Assembly: GCA_027485675.1 (NCBI GenBank)
Contig: JAIXQP010000033.1
Location: 1-64,000 of the forward strand
Reading direction: 5' to 3'
Length of the DNA: 64,000 nucleotides
Source: Terriglobales bacterium
Lineage (GTDB): Bacteria; Acidobacteriota; Terriglobia; Bryobacterales; Bryobacteraceae
Shown: piece after piece, positions 24,247 to 35,500 of the stretch
How the letters are laid out: every line of letters begins with the position of its first letter
Position numbering within the stretch: position 1 is the stretch's first letter
The notes under the pieces: generated by a model
Told to the model about the DNA's origin: nothing
What the model saw: the letters and a program-made list of their open reading frames with translations, nothing else
Database searches by the model: none
Program-made: the position numbers and the translations under genes

Positions 24247-27200
24247 ATGAGATGCTCGCTTGGTCTGATTTTCCTCTGTTCTTCGTCCCTTTTCGCCCAG
24301 TTTGACAGCGCCACGGTCCTGGGCTCGGTCCAGGATGCCACTGGGGCGCCGGTCGCTTCGGCGAACCTCACGATTCAGGACATCCGGAAAGGCGTCTCCT
24401 TCAAAACCGTCGCCAGTTCCGCCGGCAGCTTCGAGTTCGTCGCCATCCCGATTGGCCGCTATAAAGTGAACGTCGAGCAACCGGGATTCCGGCCGCAGTC
24501 CACCGCCGAGTTCGAACTGACGATCGGCGCCCGGCAGCGGGTCGACTTCAAGCTCGACCTCGCGAGCGTCCAAACAACGGTCGAAGTCTCCGGCGAAGTC
24601 GCGTTGATCCAAACCGACTCCTCCGATCGCGGTCAGACCATCGCGGCGCAGCAGATCCGGGAGCTGCCGCTGAACGGCCGCGCCTACTCCGAACTCATTT
24701 ATCTATCAACCGGCATCGTCCGTACCCCGTCCTCCGGGGTCGGGTCGTCGCAGCGCGAAGCTTCGTTCTCCGTGAACGGCCTGCGCTCCACCGCGAACAA
24801 CTTCCTCCTCGACGGCCTGGATAACAACTACTTCGGCACCTCGAACCAGGGCTTTTCGAATCAAGTGGTGCAGCCGCCGCCCGATGCGGTGGCCGAGTTC
24901 CGGGTGATCACCAACAACATGAGCGCCGAGTACGGCCGCGCCGGCGGCGCCACCGTAAACGCGAGCCTGCGCTCCGGTACGAACCAGTTCCACGGCGCCG
25001 CCTGGCACTTTTTCCGCAATACGCAGCTCAACGCCGTCGGCTTCTTCAAGCCGCTGACCGGCCGCCCGGTGCAGAACCAGAATCAGTTCGGCGCAACCTT
25101 CGGCGGACCGGTGATCAAAAACAAAACCTTCTTCTTCGCCGACTACGAAGGCTACCGCGAGGTGAACTCCTCGGTGGCGTTTGCGACCTTCCCTAATGCC
25201 AGCGAACGGGGCGGCTCGCTCGGGGTGCCGGTGCGGAACCCGCTAACGGGGGAGTTGTATTCGAACGGGGTGATTCCGGCGGCCGCGATCACGCCGTATG
25301 CCCGGGCGATTCTGGCCAGTCTGCCGGCGAACACGTCCACGGCCGCCGCCAACAACTTCCAGACGCTGCGCCGGGTGACGGACTACCGGGACAAGGGCGA
25401 CGCGAAGGTGGACCATTACTTCTCGAACTCGCTCCGCTCGTTCTTCCGCTTCTCGCAGAGCCGCTTCGATGTGTTTGACCCCGGCACCTTCGAAGGCTTG
25501 GCGGGCGGCAACGGCAACGGGTTCCAGTTCGTGCCGCTGAAGTCGTTTGCGGGAGGTATCACTTGGACGGTGAACCAGTCGTCGATCCTCGAAGCGCGGC
25601 TGGGCTTTTCCGACTCGCAGGCCGGGAAGAACCCGCCACTGGTGGGTGGCCCCTCAATGCGGGAGTTGTTCGGGATTCCGGGCTTGCCCACGGACCCGGC
25701 GTTGACCGGCGGCATTACGGCGGAGACACTCGTTGGATTTACCTCCTATGGGCGGCAGGCGACGAATCCGCAGTATCAGCATCCGCGGCTTTGGAACCCC
25801 AAGGTGAACTACACGCGGGTGGCGGGGCGCCACACGCTGAAGACGGGCTTTGAGTATCAGTGGCTCGGCGTGGAGGCGCTCGACGTGAGTCCGATGATCG
25901 GCCGCAACACCTACACGGGCTTGTTCTCGGCGCCTCCGGGCGTGACGCCGAACGCGAACACGCAGCGGCTCTATTCGCTCGCTGATTTCATCTTCGGGGC
26001 GCGGAACACGTTCCAACTGGTGAATCCGGGAATCGTGAACCACCGGCAGCAATCGTGGTTTACCTATCTGCAGGATGACTTCAAGCTGACGTCGAAGATC
26101 ACGTTGAATCTGGGCGTGCGGTACGAGTTGACGACGCCGTTCTATGAGCGCGACAACCAGCTTTCGAACTGGGATCCGGTGACGAACACGATTATCCTGG
26201 CCAAGGCCGGTTCGATTTTCGACCGGGCGCGCGTAAACCTGGACAAAAACAATCTGGCGCCGCGTTTGGGCCTGGCGTGGAACCTGATGCCGAAGACCGT
26301 GTTCCGGGTCGGCTACGGGACGGGCTTCAACACGTTCAACCGGACGGGCACGAGCTATCTGGCTTACAACGGCCCGTTGTTCGTTCTGGCCAGCGTCAAT
26401 CAAACGCCGGGCACGCCGGGCTTTCTGACAACGCAGCAGGGCTTCCCGGCCGGCCTCACGGCGCCGTCCGCATTTAATCCGCGGCGCTCGACGGTGCAGC
26501 ACGTGGATCCGAATTTGCCCTGGGGCACGGTACAGAGCTGGTTCGCTTCGTTCCAGCGGGAGTTACCGCTGGGGGTGCTGGTGGACATCGCCTACGTCGG
26601 CAATCGCGGCGACAACCTGGCGACGATTAACGACATAAACCAGGCGCGGCCCAATGGCCCCACCGAGAACTTGAACATTGAAGACCGGCGGCCGAATCTG
26701 GCCTACAGCAGCATCTCGGGGACCCTGGCGAATGGCCTATCGCGGTACAACGGATTGCAGATCCGCGTCGAGAAGCGCTCCGACGCCGGGCTTTACTTCC
26801 TGAACTCGTTCACCTGGTCGCGGGCGATTGACAACTCGTCGCAAGCCTTCGACAACAGCAACAATAACGGGACCAGCTTCCAGAACATTTACGATATTGA
26901 CGCCGACCGCGGCCTATCGAACTACCACCGGAAGTTCAGCAACACGACGAGTGTGGTTTACGAGATTCCGTTCCTCAAGAAGAATCGTATTCTGGGCGGA
27001 TGGCAGGTGAACTCGATCATCAATCTGCGTTCCGGCGAACCGTTCAACCTGACATACACGGCGGGCGCGCGGAGCCAGGTGGCCCCGTTCCTGACGCTAC
27101 TCGGTTTCAACATCTTCCGTCCGAACATCAGTGGCGATCCGCTGGCGCCGAAGGAGCAGCGGACGGTGAACAGCTATCTGAACCGCGCGAACGTTTCGAT

Positions 27201-27462
27201 TCCGAATTTCGACCAGCCGTTTGGCAGCGCCGGACGGAACATCGGGATCAGCTTCCCGTTCTACCAAGTCGATCTGGGCATTTCGAAAACCTTCACGCTG
27301 ACGGAGCGTTTCCGCCTGCAGTTCCGGGCGGAGTCGTTCAACCTGTTCAACGAGTCCAATTTCCGGGCGCCGAATGCAAACGTATCGAGCCCGGCGTACG
27401 GAACGATCACGTCGACTTACGATCCGCGGCAGATCCAACTGGCGCTGAAGCTGCAATTCTAG
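24247..27462 (+). CDS. Oar-like TonB-dependent outer membrane receptor
   Basis: A 1071-aa protein with a signal peptide MRCSLGLIFLCSSSLFAQ. A carboxypeptidase-regulatory-like beta-sandwich (about 20-110) starts SATVLGSVQDATGAPVASAN. The plug domain (about 110-260) contains QQIRELPLNGRAYSEL and FLLDGLDNNYFG. A large C-terminal beta-barrel ends QIQLALKLQF with the terminal Phe expected for outer-membrane insertion. ATG 24247 is chosen because it gives a clean signal peptide. These Oar-type receptors are expanded in Acidobacteriota; the substrate is unknown. The hydrolase gene follows after 10 bases, suggesting an uptake/degradation pair. Confidence 0.92.
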   Translation: MRCSLGLIFLCSSSLFAQFDSATVLGSVQDATGAPVASANLTIQDIRKGVSFKTVASSAGSFEFVAIPIGRYKVNVEQPGFRPQSTAEFELTIGARQRVDFKLDLASVQTTVEVSGEVALIQTDSSDRGQTIAAQQIRELPLNGRAYSELIYLSTGIVRTPSSGVGSSQREASFSVNGLRSTANNFLLDGLDNNYFGTSNQGFSNQVVQPPPDAVAEFRVITNNMSAEYGRAGGATVNASLRSGTNQFHGAAWHFFRNTQLNAVGFFKPLTGRPVQNQNQFGATFGGPVIKNKTFFFADYEGYREVNSSVAFATFPNASERGGSLGVPVRNPLTGELYSNGVIPAAAITPYARAILASLPANTSTAAANNFQTLRRVTDYRDKGDAKVDHYFSNSLRSFFRFSQSRFDVFDPGTFEGLAGGNGNGFQFVPLKSFAGGITWTVNQSSILEARLGFSDSQAGKNPPLVGGPSMRELFGIPGLPTDPALTGGITAETLVGFTSYGRQATNPQYQHPRLWNPKVNYTRVAGRHTLKTGFEYQWLGVEALDVSPMIGRNTYTGLFSAPPGVTPNANTQRLYSLADFIFGARNTFQLVNPGIVNHRQQSWFTYLQDDFKLTSKITLNLGVRYELTTPFYERDNQLSNWDPVTNTIILAKAGSIFDRARVNLDKNNLAPRLGLAWNLMPKTVFRVGYGTGFNTFNRTGTSYLAYNGPLFVLASVNQTPGTPGFLTTQQGFPAGLTAPSAFNPRRSTVQHVDPNLPWGTVQSWFASFQRELPLGVLVDIAYVGNRGDNLATINDINQARPNGPTENLNIEDRRPNLAYSSISGTLANGLSRYNGLQIRVEKRSDAGLYFLNSFTWSRAIDNSSQAFDNSNNNGTSFQNIYDIDADRGLSNYHRKFSNTTSVVYEIPFLKKNRILGGWQVNSIINLRSGEPFNLTYTAGARSQVAPFLTLLGFNIFRPNISGDPLAPKEQRTVNSYLNRANVSIPNFDQPFGSAGRNIGISFPFYQVDLGISKTFTLTERFRLQFRAESFNLFNESNFRAPNANVSSPAYGTITSTYDPRQIQLALKLQF

Positions 27463-27472
27463 AGGGTTCGCG

Positions 27473-28684
27473 ATGCATACGTTACTTCTTGCCTTGGTTA
27501 CCCCCATCATCTTCGTGCACGGCAACGGAGATGATGCGACAAAGTGGCTGCCGGTAATCTGGATGTTTGAGTCGAACGGCTACCCGGCTGACCGGCTTCA
27601 TGCGATCCGGCTCACGGATCCGATGGCTCGCCGCGAGAACTCGAAGCCGGAGCCGTTCCGGTCTTCGACGACGGACCAGGCGGCGGAGCTGAGCGCGATG
27701 GTGACGCGGGTGCTGCTCGAGACCAAGGCCGAGAAGGTGGCCTTGGTGGGCAGCAGCCGCGGCGGCATGACCATTCGCAATTACCTGAAGAATGCGGGGG
27801 GCGCGGCAGTGGTTTCCCATGCCGTACTGTGCGGCACGCCGAACCACGGGGTGCTGGCGATGGATACGAATCTGGACATGGAGTTCAACGGCAAGGGTCA
27901 CTTCTTGCGGCAGTTGAACGAAGGCTCTGAGTTGATCGCCGGGGTAAAGTTTCTGACCTTGCGTAGCGATAAGCTCGATAAGTTCGCGCAGGCGAATGTG
28001 GGGTTCGACAGCCCGGCGCTGCAGGGCGCGGAGAACGTGGTGCTGCCGGGGCTCGACCATCGCGAGGTGGCGTTTCATCCGCTGGCGTTTGCGGAGATGT
28101 ACCGGTTTCTGACGGGGAAGACGCCGGAGCGGACGAAGCCGGTGGCGGAGGAGGCTCCGCAGTTGTTGGGGGTGGTGACAAGCTTTGCGGGTATGGCGCC
28201 GACGAACCGGCCGCTGGCGGGGGTTCGGCTGCAGGTATTCGCCTTGGCGGCGGAATCGGCCGAGCGGTCGGCGGCGCCTTTGGTGGATCAGACGACGGAC
28301 GAGTCCGGGGCGTGGGGGCCGTTGGCGGCGAAGCCGGAGCAGACGTATGAGTTCGTGCTGAGCAAAGACGGCAGGTCGGTGAGCTACTTCATGACCGGCT
28401 TGTTGCGGTCGACGAAGCTTTTGAATTTCCGGTTTGTGCCGCAGGCGGAGGGTCCGGGGGTGACGGTGCACCGGCCGCAGGGGTATCTGGCGAAGGATCG
28501 AGACCCGGTGCTCGTGAACGGGGCGCCGGTGGCGACTTTGCAGCCGGGGGTGCCGACGCTCGATGCGGTGCGGATCAAGACGGCCGAGTCTCCCCTGCGG
28601 ATTCAACTGCGGGGGGAGACGCTGGTGGTGCGTCCGGCGATGGCGCCGCATGAGACGCACATCGCCGAGCTGGTTTGGGAGTAG
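27473..28684 (+). CDS. Secreted alpha/beta hydrolase (esterase/lipase-like)
   Basis: A 403-aa protein. The N-terminal hydrophobic MHTLLLALVTP runs straight into the first strand and oxyanion loop IIFVHGNGDD, so export is likely but a signal cleavage site is unclear. The nucleophile elbow is GSSRGG (about 97-102), a variant of GxSxG with Ser instead of the common His before the nucleophile. The candidate catalytic histidine is in GLDHREVAFHPLAF near 195. A C-terminal beta-rich extension (about 225-400) has an Ig-like look and may bind polymer. Closest in character to lipase or polyester-depolymerase-like proteins; the substrate is unknown. It is translated 10 bases after the Oar-like receptor. 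Confidence 0.8.
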   Translation: MHTLLLALVTPIIFVHGNGDDATKWLPVIWMFESNGYPADRLHAIRLTDPMARRENSKPEPFRSSTTDQAAELSAMVTRVLLETKAEKVALVGSSRGGMTIRNYLKNAGGAAVVSHAVLCGTPNHGVLAMDTNLDMEFNGKGHFLRQLNEGSELIAGVKFLTLRSDKLDKFAQANVGFDSPALQGAENVVLPGLDHREVAFHPLAFAEMYRFLTGKTPERTKPVAEEAPQLLGVVTSFAGMAPTNRPLAGVRLQVFALAAESAERSAAPLVDQTTDESGAWGPLAAKPEQTYEFVLSKDGRSVSYFMTGLLRSTKLLNFRFVPQAEGPGVTVHRPQGYLAKDRDPVLVNGAPVATLQPGVPTLDAVRIKTAESPLRIQLRGETLVVRPAMAPHETHIAELVWE

Positions 28685-28696
28685 TGGGGTTACTCC
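28678..28696. terminator. Small hairpin spanning two convergent stop codons
   Basis: GGAGTA and TACTCC form a perfect 6-bp inverted repeat with a 7-base loop. The stem includes the TAG of the plus-strand hydrolase and the TAA of the minus-strand secreted protein. The genes are 5 bases apart, so it may serve as a weak bidirectional transcription end; there is no T-run. Confidence 0.3.
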
Positions 28697-29547
28697 TCGG
28701 GCGGGGCGGGGGGCGCTTCCTTGGCGGTGAGCGACGGGAAGGCGGTATAACCGGAGGCGTTGGTGCGGAGGGCCATGCCGCCTACGTACTTGGTTCCTTC
28801 GACGTGAACGACGCGGATGGTGCCGCTGGTTAGGTCCTTAAACGCCTCATTCAGGACGACGGTCCGGAGGTTGCTGGGTTTCAGGGTGATGGTTCCACTG
28901 CCGGCGGGATTCCCGTCGGAGTCGATGGCGAAGACGGCCAGCTTGCTTTCTTCCTCGAGCGAATTGTTGACAAGGACCAGAGCGGTGCGGCCGGAGGCGG
29001 CGTCAGTGAAGGGCACCGAAAAGACGGGTTCTTCGTCCGGCTGGAGGCTGGTAATGAACTCGCGCAAGGCTCCGTTGGAGGCGGTGTTCTTGACGACGGC
29101 GTAGCCGGAAAAGCGGTCCGTCTTGGGATCGGTGGAGCAGTAAGACCAGCCGGTGGTGCTCGTGGCGGCCGTACTGACGGTGTGGAAAGAGGCGGTGGCG
29201 AAGGCCGGGATGATGGACTCCGTATAGGCCGTGACATCCTTTTCGTCGGCGGAGAAGTTGAATTGCAATGGGAGCTCTTCGCCGTTGGCGTTGACGAATT
29301 CGCAATAGACCTTGATTTCCCGGTCTTCGAGGTTGGTGAGGTATAGGGTGGTGTTCCAGGCGCTGCTGACGAGGAAGTAGGGGAAGACGTGGTCTACGTT
29401 GGGGACGACCGAAAGCTGGCGAGTGGCGCCAGCTTTCTGCGGGAGGCGCTGGGCTCGCACGGCGCGGGCGTAGGAACGCGTGGTTGGTTGGGCGCTCGCC
29501 GTGGCGGCCAGCAGGAGCAGTAAGAAGAAAGGGATGCGTCTGTTCAT
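28690..29547 (-). CDS. Secreted protein of unknown function
   Basis: A 285-aa protein with a clear signal peptide (MNRRIPFFLLLLLAATASAQ). The mature part is predicted beta-rich: VFPYFLVSSAWNTTLYLTNL at about 55-74 and ALVLVNNSLEEESKLAVFAI around 190 look like strands of Ig-like or cohesin-like sandwiches. It ends in a Pro/Glu tail. I do not recognise a named domain. It follows the RHS gene by 21 bases and is the last gene of the ECF-sigma-led run, so its product is probably exported with the same system. Nothing suggests an immunity protein. Confidence 0.75.
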   Translation of the reverse strand: MNRRIPFFLLLLLAATASAQPTTRSYARAVRAQRLPQKAGATRQLSVVPNVDHVFPYFLVSSAWNTTLYLTNLEDREIKVYCEFVNANGEELPLQFNFSADEKDVTAYTESIIPAFATASFHTVSTAATSTTGWSYCSTDPKTDRFSGYAVVKNTASNGALREFITSLQPDEEPVFSVPFTDAASGRTALVLVNNSLEEESKLAVFAIDSDGNPAGSGTITLKPSNLRTVVLNEAFKDLTSGTIRVVHVEGTKYVGGMALRTNASGYTAFPSLTAKEAPPAPPEE

Positions 29548-29568
29548 GTTCTTGTCTCGGATGAGGAG

Positions 29569-32500
29569 CTATTTGAAGGAGCCGGCGCGGTTGAAGCCGG
29601 CGACGTCGTTGCCGATGAGCTGGCTGGGTTGGACCATGGCGGCCGCCCGGATCGCGTTCATGGTGCTGCCGTCCATGCCGATGAGGAAGCCCTTGACGAA
29701 GTCGACGAGGGTGGATCCGTCGTTGCCGATGAGAGTCGATCCGTCGTTGCCGATGAGTTTAAAGGCGAGAGGGGTGAACTTGTAGGTAGAACCGTCATTG
29801 CCGATCAGCGTGCTGCCGTCGTTGCCGATCAAGCCGGAGAGCTCCAGGGCTTTGAGCGTTCCTCCGTCGAGCCCGAAGAGGGTGGTCCGGTCGTAGACGT
29901 TGAGCCGGGCGATGGCGGCGAAGTCGACGAAGGCATAGGGGCCGAGAATGCCGGCGGTGGGCGCGGTGACCCGGATGGGCTTCGCCAGTTTCGGTTGCAG
30001 GCCAACGAGATTCTGGCCAACCAAGGGCGCTTGGAGGAGCGGAGGCGCCTTCAGCAGGCAGCTTGCCGAGAGGTCGCAGTTCCCGGTCGCCGGTTTCGTG
30101 GCTGGCGGGGCGGGCTTTTTCTTTTTCTTCTTGGGTGCCGCGGGGGGAGCGGGCGGATTTTTCTTCGGAGGGAAAACCTTGTTCCAAATATCGCCGATCC
30201 AACCCCACTGGCCGTCCGGATCGGAGTAGCTGACGGGATTGGCGAGAGCGTATTGGTACGGGTTAACGGAACGGGGCGAGGGATCGAGCACGGAATCCCG
30301 TGAGAGGAATCGGGCCGTGGTCGCGTCATAGAGGCGGTACTTCATCAGGAAGAGACCGGCCCGATCCTGCTGCCGGACGCCGGAGGCGCCGAGGAAAGTG
30401 TAGGGATTGTCTGTCGTGCCCTGTTGGGCGACGGTCTCGCCGTAGGGGGTGATGTCATAGGTATCGGTCACGGCACCGTCGTCGGCAGTGAGGAGGGTGG
30501 TGGTGCCCAAGCGATCGAAGTGATAGAAACGGCGGGCGTTGGTGGCGGCGTCGATGCTGTAGAGCAGGACCCCGTTGGGGAGATGGACATAGTAGCGACT
30601 GTCGGCTTCGGCGGAACGTTCGACGGCGAGAACCGGCGAATCAAAGGCGTGATTGACGACGAAGGTGGTGGTGACCCCGTTTTGCGAGCGTGCGATAAGC
30701 TCACCGAGGGCGTCGTAGGCAAGGGTAACGGTGGTGTCGGGGGAGCTGAAGCCGACGAGACGGGACTCAACGTCCCACAAGTAGGTGCGGAGCGGATCGC
30801 TGACGAGGCGGCCGGCGGGATCGTAGGTGGCTCCACTCCGTTGCGAGGCGGCGTCGTAGGTGAACTCTTCGCTGGTAGGGGCCGGGGCCGGGATCGTCGG
30901 CAAAGAACGCTCTTCGGCGATGACGCGATTGGCGGAGTCGTAGGTGAAGCTCAGGCGGCTCAGGAGAGAGTCTTTGGTTTCTTCAATCGAGGCGAGGCGG
31001 GCGTCGCCATCGTAGGCGAAGGTGGAGATGACCTGATTGGGCCGTTTGATTTGGGTCAAGGCGCCGGTGGCATCGTAGGAGAGCTCGGTGACGGCGCCCA
31101 GCCAATCGGTGACCTTAGTGACTTGGCCGCGGGCGTTGTAAACGTACTGGATGGTTTTCTCGGGAGCGAGGGTGACGACGGTGATGCGGCCGAGGGCGTC
31201 GCGGACGTTCGTGATGCCGTTCGAGACGATGATGTTGTCGTCGGCGTCGTAGGCCAGGGTCATGCCGGCGGATTCAACGACGCGGCCTTTGGCGTCGCGT
31301 TGGAGCAGCACCTCGGAGCCGTCGGAGGAGCGAGTGGAAGCGAGGCGGCCGACGGGGTCATAGGTGAGAGTGATCGAGCCGAGATCCTGCGGGAGTTTGA
31401 CTTCGGCGAGGCGGTCGGCCTTGTCGTAGGCGTAGGTGAAGGAGCGATTGAGCGGGTCCGTGAGGGTGGCCAGCCGGCCGGCTGCATCGTAGGTGCGACT
31501 CCAGAGGTTGCCGCCGGCGTCGGTGATGGAGGCGAGGGAGCCGAAGGGGTCGTAGGCGAGCGCCGTCTTTAAGCCGCCGGGGGCTTCGATGGCGTTCAGA
31601 CGGCCGGCAACATCGTAGGAGAAGCTGGCTGTTTGATTGAGTCCGTTGGTGGAGGAGGCCAGGAGACCGGCGGCGTTCCAGGTTTGGGAGGAGGTAGAGC
31701 CGAGGGGACTGGTGAGCTTGACGGGGCGGCCCAGCTTGTCGTTCTCCATTTTCCAGACGCGGTCGAGAGCGTCGGTTTGCGTGAGGGGAGCGCTCTCTTT
31801 GTCGTAGCTGTACTGGGCTTGCAGGCCGATGGAATCCTTGACGGCGGTGACGGAATGGAGCGAATTGTAGGAGAACTCGAGTTGGCCACCGGTGGGGTCC
31901 GTGATGCCGACGCCGAGATTGTTACGGTTGTAGGCGAAGTCGAACTTACCGCCGAGACGGTCCGTGGCTTGGCCGGGGAGCCGGTTGAGGTTATAGGCCA
32001 GGGACTCGGTGGCGCCGAGTTCATCAGTGAAGGCGGTGAGCTGTTGGTTGGCGTCGTAGGCGTATTGGATGGTCTTGCCGTTTTCGTCGGTCTCCAGCGT
32101 TATCTGGTTAGCGAGGTCGTAAGTGAACTGACGGGTGGAGCCATCGGGCTTGGTGAGTTTGGTGAGGCGACCGAGGGTGTCGCGTTCGTAAGTGACGACG
32201 TCACCAGAGTATCCGGTGGCAGAGACGAGGTCACCGTTGGCGGCGTGCCGCCAGCTGGCTACGGCGTTGGTGGGCGAGGTGAGGGTCAAGGCCAGGCCTT
32301 GGGAGTTATAAGTGAACCTCCATAGCTGGCCGGAGCGATCGGTGACCGTGGTGGGGTTGCCGCGCGGGTCGTATTCATAGCTGATGGTGGCGCCGCCGGG
32401 CAGTTCGACCTTGGTCAGGTTGAAGAAGGTAAAGCTGCCCTGGACCTGCGCGGTGTAGGTGTAGGCGGTGCGATTACCGAGGGGGTCGGTCTCGGTTTGA

Positions 32501-35500
32501 ATCCGACCGGTGGGGGCGTGGTAGGTGAAGGTGGAGACGTTACCAAGGCGATCCCGGCGGCTGATAAGGCGGTGGGCGGGGTCGTAGGTCATTTCGATGA
32601 CTGAGCCGGTGGCGTCAGTGAGGCGGGTTAGGTCGCCGGCGGCATCGTGGGTGAAGCGGGTGACGGCGTTGAGGGGATCCGTGACGGCCGTGACGGTGGG
32701 CGATTCGTAGGCGACCTTGGTGACTTGTCCTTCGGGGCCCAATTGTTCGGTGACGCGGCCAGTGGCGTCATAGGTATTGGTGTAGGTGGGGGTTCCGGTG
32801 GGGAGGACGTGGCGGGTCAGGCGGCCGGAGGCGGCGTATTCGTAGCGGCTGGCGCGGCCTAAGACGTCGGTGACACTGATGAGGTTTTCGCCGCGATACC
32901 CGAATTGGACGGTGCGGCCGGAGTGGTCGCGGACTTCGGTGAGGAAGCCGTTCGCGTAGGTGAACCGGAGCGAGCGGCCGAGGCCGTCGGTAACAACGCC
33001 AGGGCCAGCGGCAGCGGGGGTGACTTGGAGGGCGTTGCCGTTGCGGTCTTCGAGGCGGGTAAGTTGGCCGCGCTTGTTGAAGGTGAGGATACGGGATTGG
33101 GCGATGTCGGCGAGTTTGAAGTCGTTGGCGGACTCGAGGAGCCGGTATTCGGAGCGCTGTGGCGCCTGCATCTGCCAGGCGCCGGAGACGAGCCGGAAGG
33201 TGACGCTGGCGCCGCCTTCGAGGGTGACGGTGGCCGTGCCGGAGGCATTGGTCAACGAGAGGTCGAAGTTATGCGCCCAATTGAGCCCGAGGCCGCCGAC
33301 GATTTCGTTGCTGAGCAGGGCGCTGCTGTAATAGCGCCTGAACTGCAGCGGGTAAGGGCCGCCGATCGTAAGATCAGTGAACTCGTCGGTGTGCTCGCCG
33401 GTGGCGGTGGAGAAGGGGTCGCCGGCCTGGCCGCTGGATTGCGTTTGCTTGTAGGGACGGATGCGGGGCAGGGTGGGGAGTGGGGGCGCGGAGTTGTTGC
33501 CGGAGGTGCCGACGGCGAGTTCGGCGTGGCCGGTGCTTTCGCGGTCGGAGGTGGCCATGCGGACGGGCGGCGTTTTGTCCGGAAGGGCGAGCCACTGCGG
33601 GGCTCGGCAATCGCCGGTGGCGCGGGCCCAGCCAATGGCGAGGGAGCGTGTTGAGCTATGGGTGAGCGCCACGATGCGGCTGCCTCCGGCCGTGCAGGCG
33701 GACGCGATCGTCTGGATGCCGAGTTCGCGGCTGAGATCTCCTGAGAAGGCGTACATGCGGGCGGGTTCGCCGGGGAAGGAGGTGCCGTTGACGGCGACCA
33801 GGATGGTCCCTTCCGTGCGGATGGCAATGGCCTCGGCGCTGTCTTCGCCGTTGCCGCCGAGATAGGAGGCCGTGAGGACCTGGCTGGCGTTCGCGGAAAG
33901 CTGCAGGAGGAACCCGTCGGAGGGCCCACCGAGATACTGGCGGTTGAGAACGCTGCCGCCCATGGGGAGATTGCGCGAAGCGGTGACGCCGGAGACGAAG
34001 GCGTTTCCGTTGCCGAGGACGGCGAGGCCGAGGAGCTGGTCGTCGGCGCTGCCGCCGAGGAAGGTGGAGTAGACGAGGGCGGAACCGGCAGGGTTAAATT
34101 TCGAAACGAAGCCATCGGAGCCGCCGAGGGCCGCCGCGGCGAGGACGCCGGGGGTGGTCGGGAAGTTTGTCGAGGCGGTGGTTCCTGCGACATAGGCGTT
34201 GCCGGCGGCGTCGATGGCGACGCGTTGGATGGCGTCGGCCGCGGTGCCGCCGAGGAGCGTGGAGTAGATCGCCACGGGATCGCCGGGGGTGAACTTGACG
34301 AGGAAGCCGTCAGTGGCTCCGTTGAGTCTGTCCTGCACGGCGCCGGGGCGAGTGAGAAAGTTGGGGGAGCCGGTGACCCCGGCGGCGTAGATCACCCCGG
34401 TCGCGTCGACGGCGATGCTGCGGGCGGCATCGTCGGCGGAGCCGCCGAGATAGGTGGAGTAGAGCAGGCGTTCGCCCTTGGCGTTGAGACGGGCGACAAA
34501 ACCGTCACCGGCGCCACCGCCGTAAGTGCGTTGGAGGGCGTCGGGGCTGACGGGGAAGTTCTGGCTGGTGGTGGATCCACTAATGGTGACGATGCCTTCG
34601 CGGTCGACGGAGATGCCACCGGCGGTGTCGGCTCCGCTGCCGCCGAGATAGGTGACCCAGACCAGCGTCTTCATGTTGCTGCTGAGCTTCATGACGAAGA
34701 CGTCGGTGGCGCCGCCGCCATTGGTGGGTTGCACCGGGCGGACGATACCGGGTAGGTCGGTGGAGTTGGTGGTGCCGACGACATAGAGGAAGCCCTGGGC
34801 ATCTTCGACGGCCGCGGTGGGGAACTCGTCGCCGGAGCCGCCGGCGAGGGTGTAGTCGCCAAAGACGGGATCGATGGTGAGGGGGAGCGAGCGGTCATAG
34901 GCGCCGACGCGGAAGCCGACGGAGCCATCGGCGAGATGGTAGGCGCCGGTGACGGGCCGCTTCACGCCGTTCTTGGTTTGGTGGAGGACGGGTTTGTGAA
35001 ACAGTACGGTTCGGCCGCCCGCCTGCATGACGAGGTCTCCGTTGGGAGCGATGGTGACTTGGCTCGCGCCGTCGAGACGGAAACGGATCTGGGAGGGGTC
35101 GGCGCCGGGATGGACGATCAGGTCGTATTCGAGCTGCTGGGGATTGCCGTAGTAAACGACATCGATGCCGGGGAAGAGGTTCGCGTATTGGATGCGCCCG
35201 TAGTGGCGGACTCCGGTGCGCCATTTCGTGGAGTCGGCGCCGGTGAGGTAGTTCGTGGTGGCGGCCTGGGGCTGGAGGCCGGCGGGACGGGCGTTGGCAT
35301 TGGCGCCGAGCCACTCGAGGCGAACCGTGGAACCGGGGAGGGAGAAGAGCGCTTCCTGGGCGGAGACGGCGACGCTGTAGGCGCCGCGGCGGGCGAGGAA
35401 CTGGTAGCGGCTATCGATCTGGCCTTGGTTGGCTTCAAAGGTCACGGCCGTGGCGCTGGCAGCGGCGGCGGGCTGGGCGGCGCCGCTGCGCTCGCGCTTC

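Noticed and set aside
27482..28660. 392-codon minus-strand frame opposite the hydrolase
   Set aside because: Arg/His/Pro-rich shadow of a GC-rich gene; no recognisable protein features.
29675..29835. CRISPR-like or non-coding tandem repeat in the RHS tail
   Set aside because: The repeats are in frame, encode LIGNDGST, and differ synonymously; there are no spacer-like intervals.
30424..33654. Long plus-strand open frames (up to 382 codons) opposite the RHS gene
   Set aside because: They mirror YD-repeat codons and give Gly/Val/Glu-rich sequence with no domain; the minus-strand RHS frame is unambiguous.
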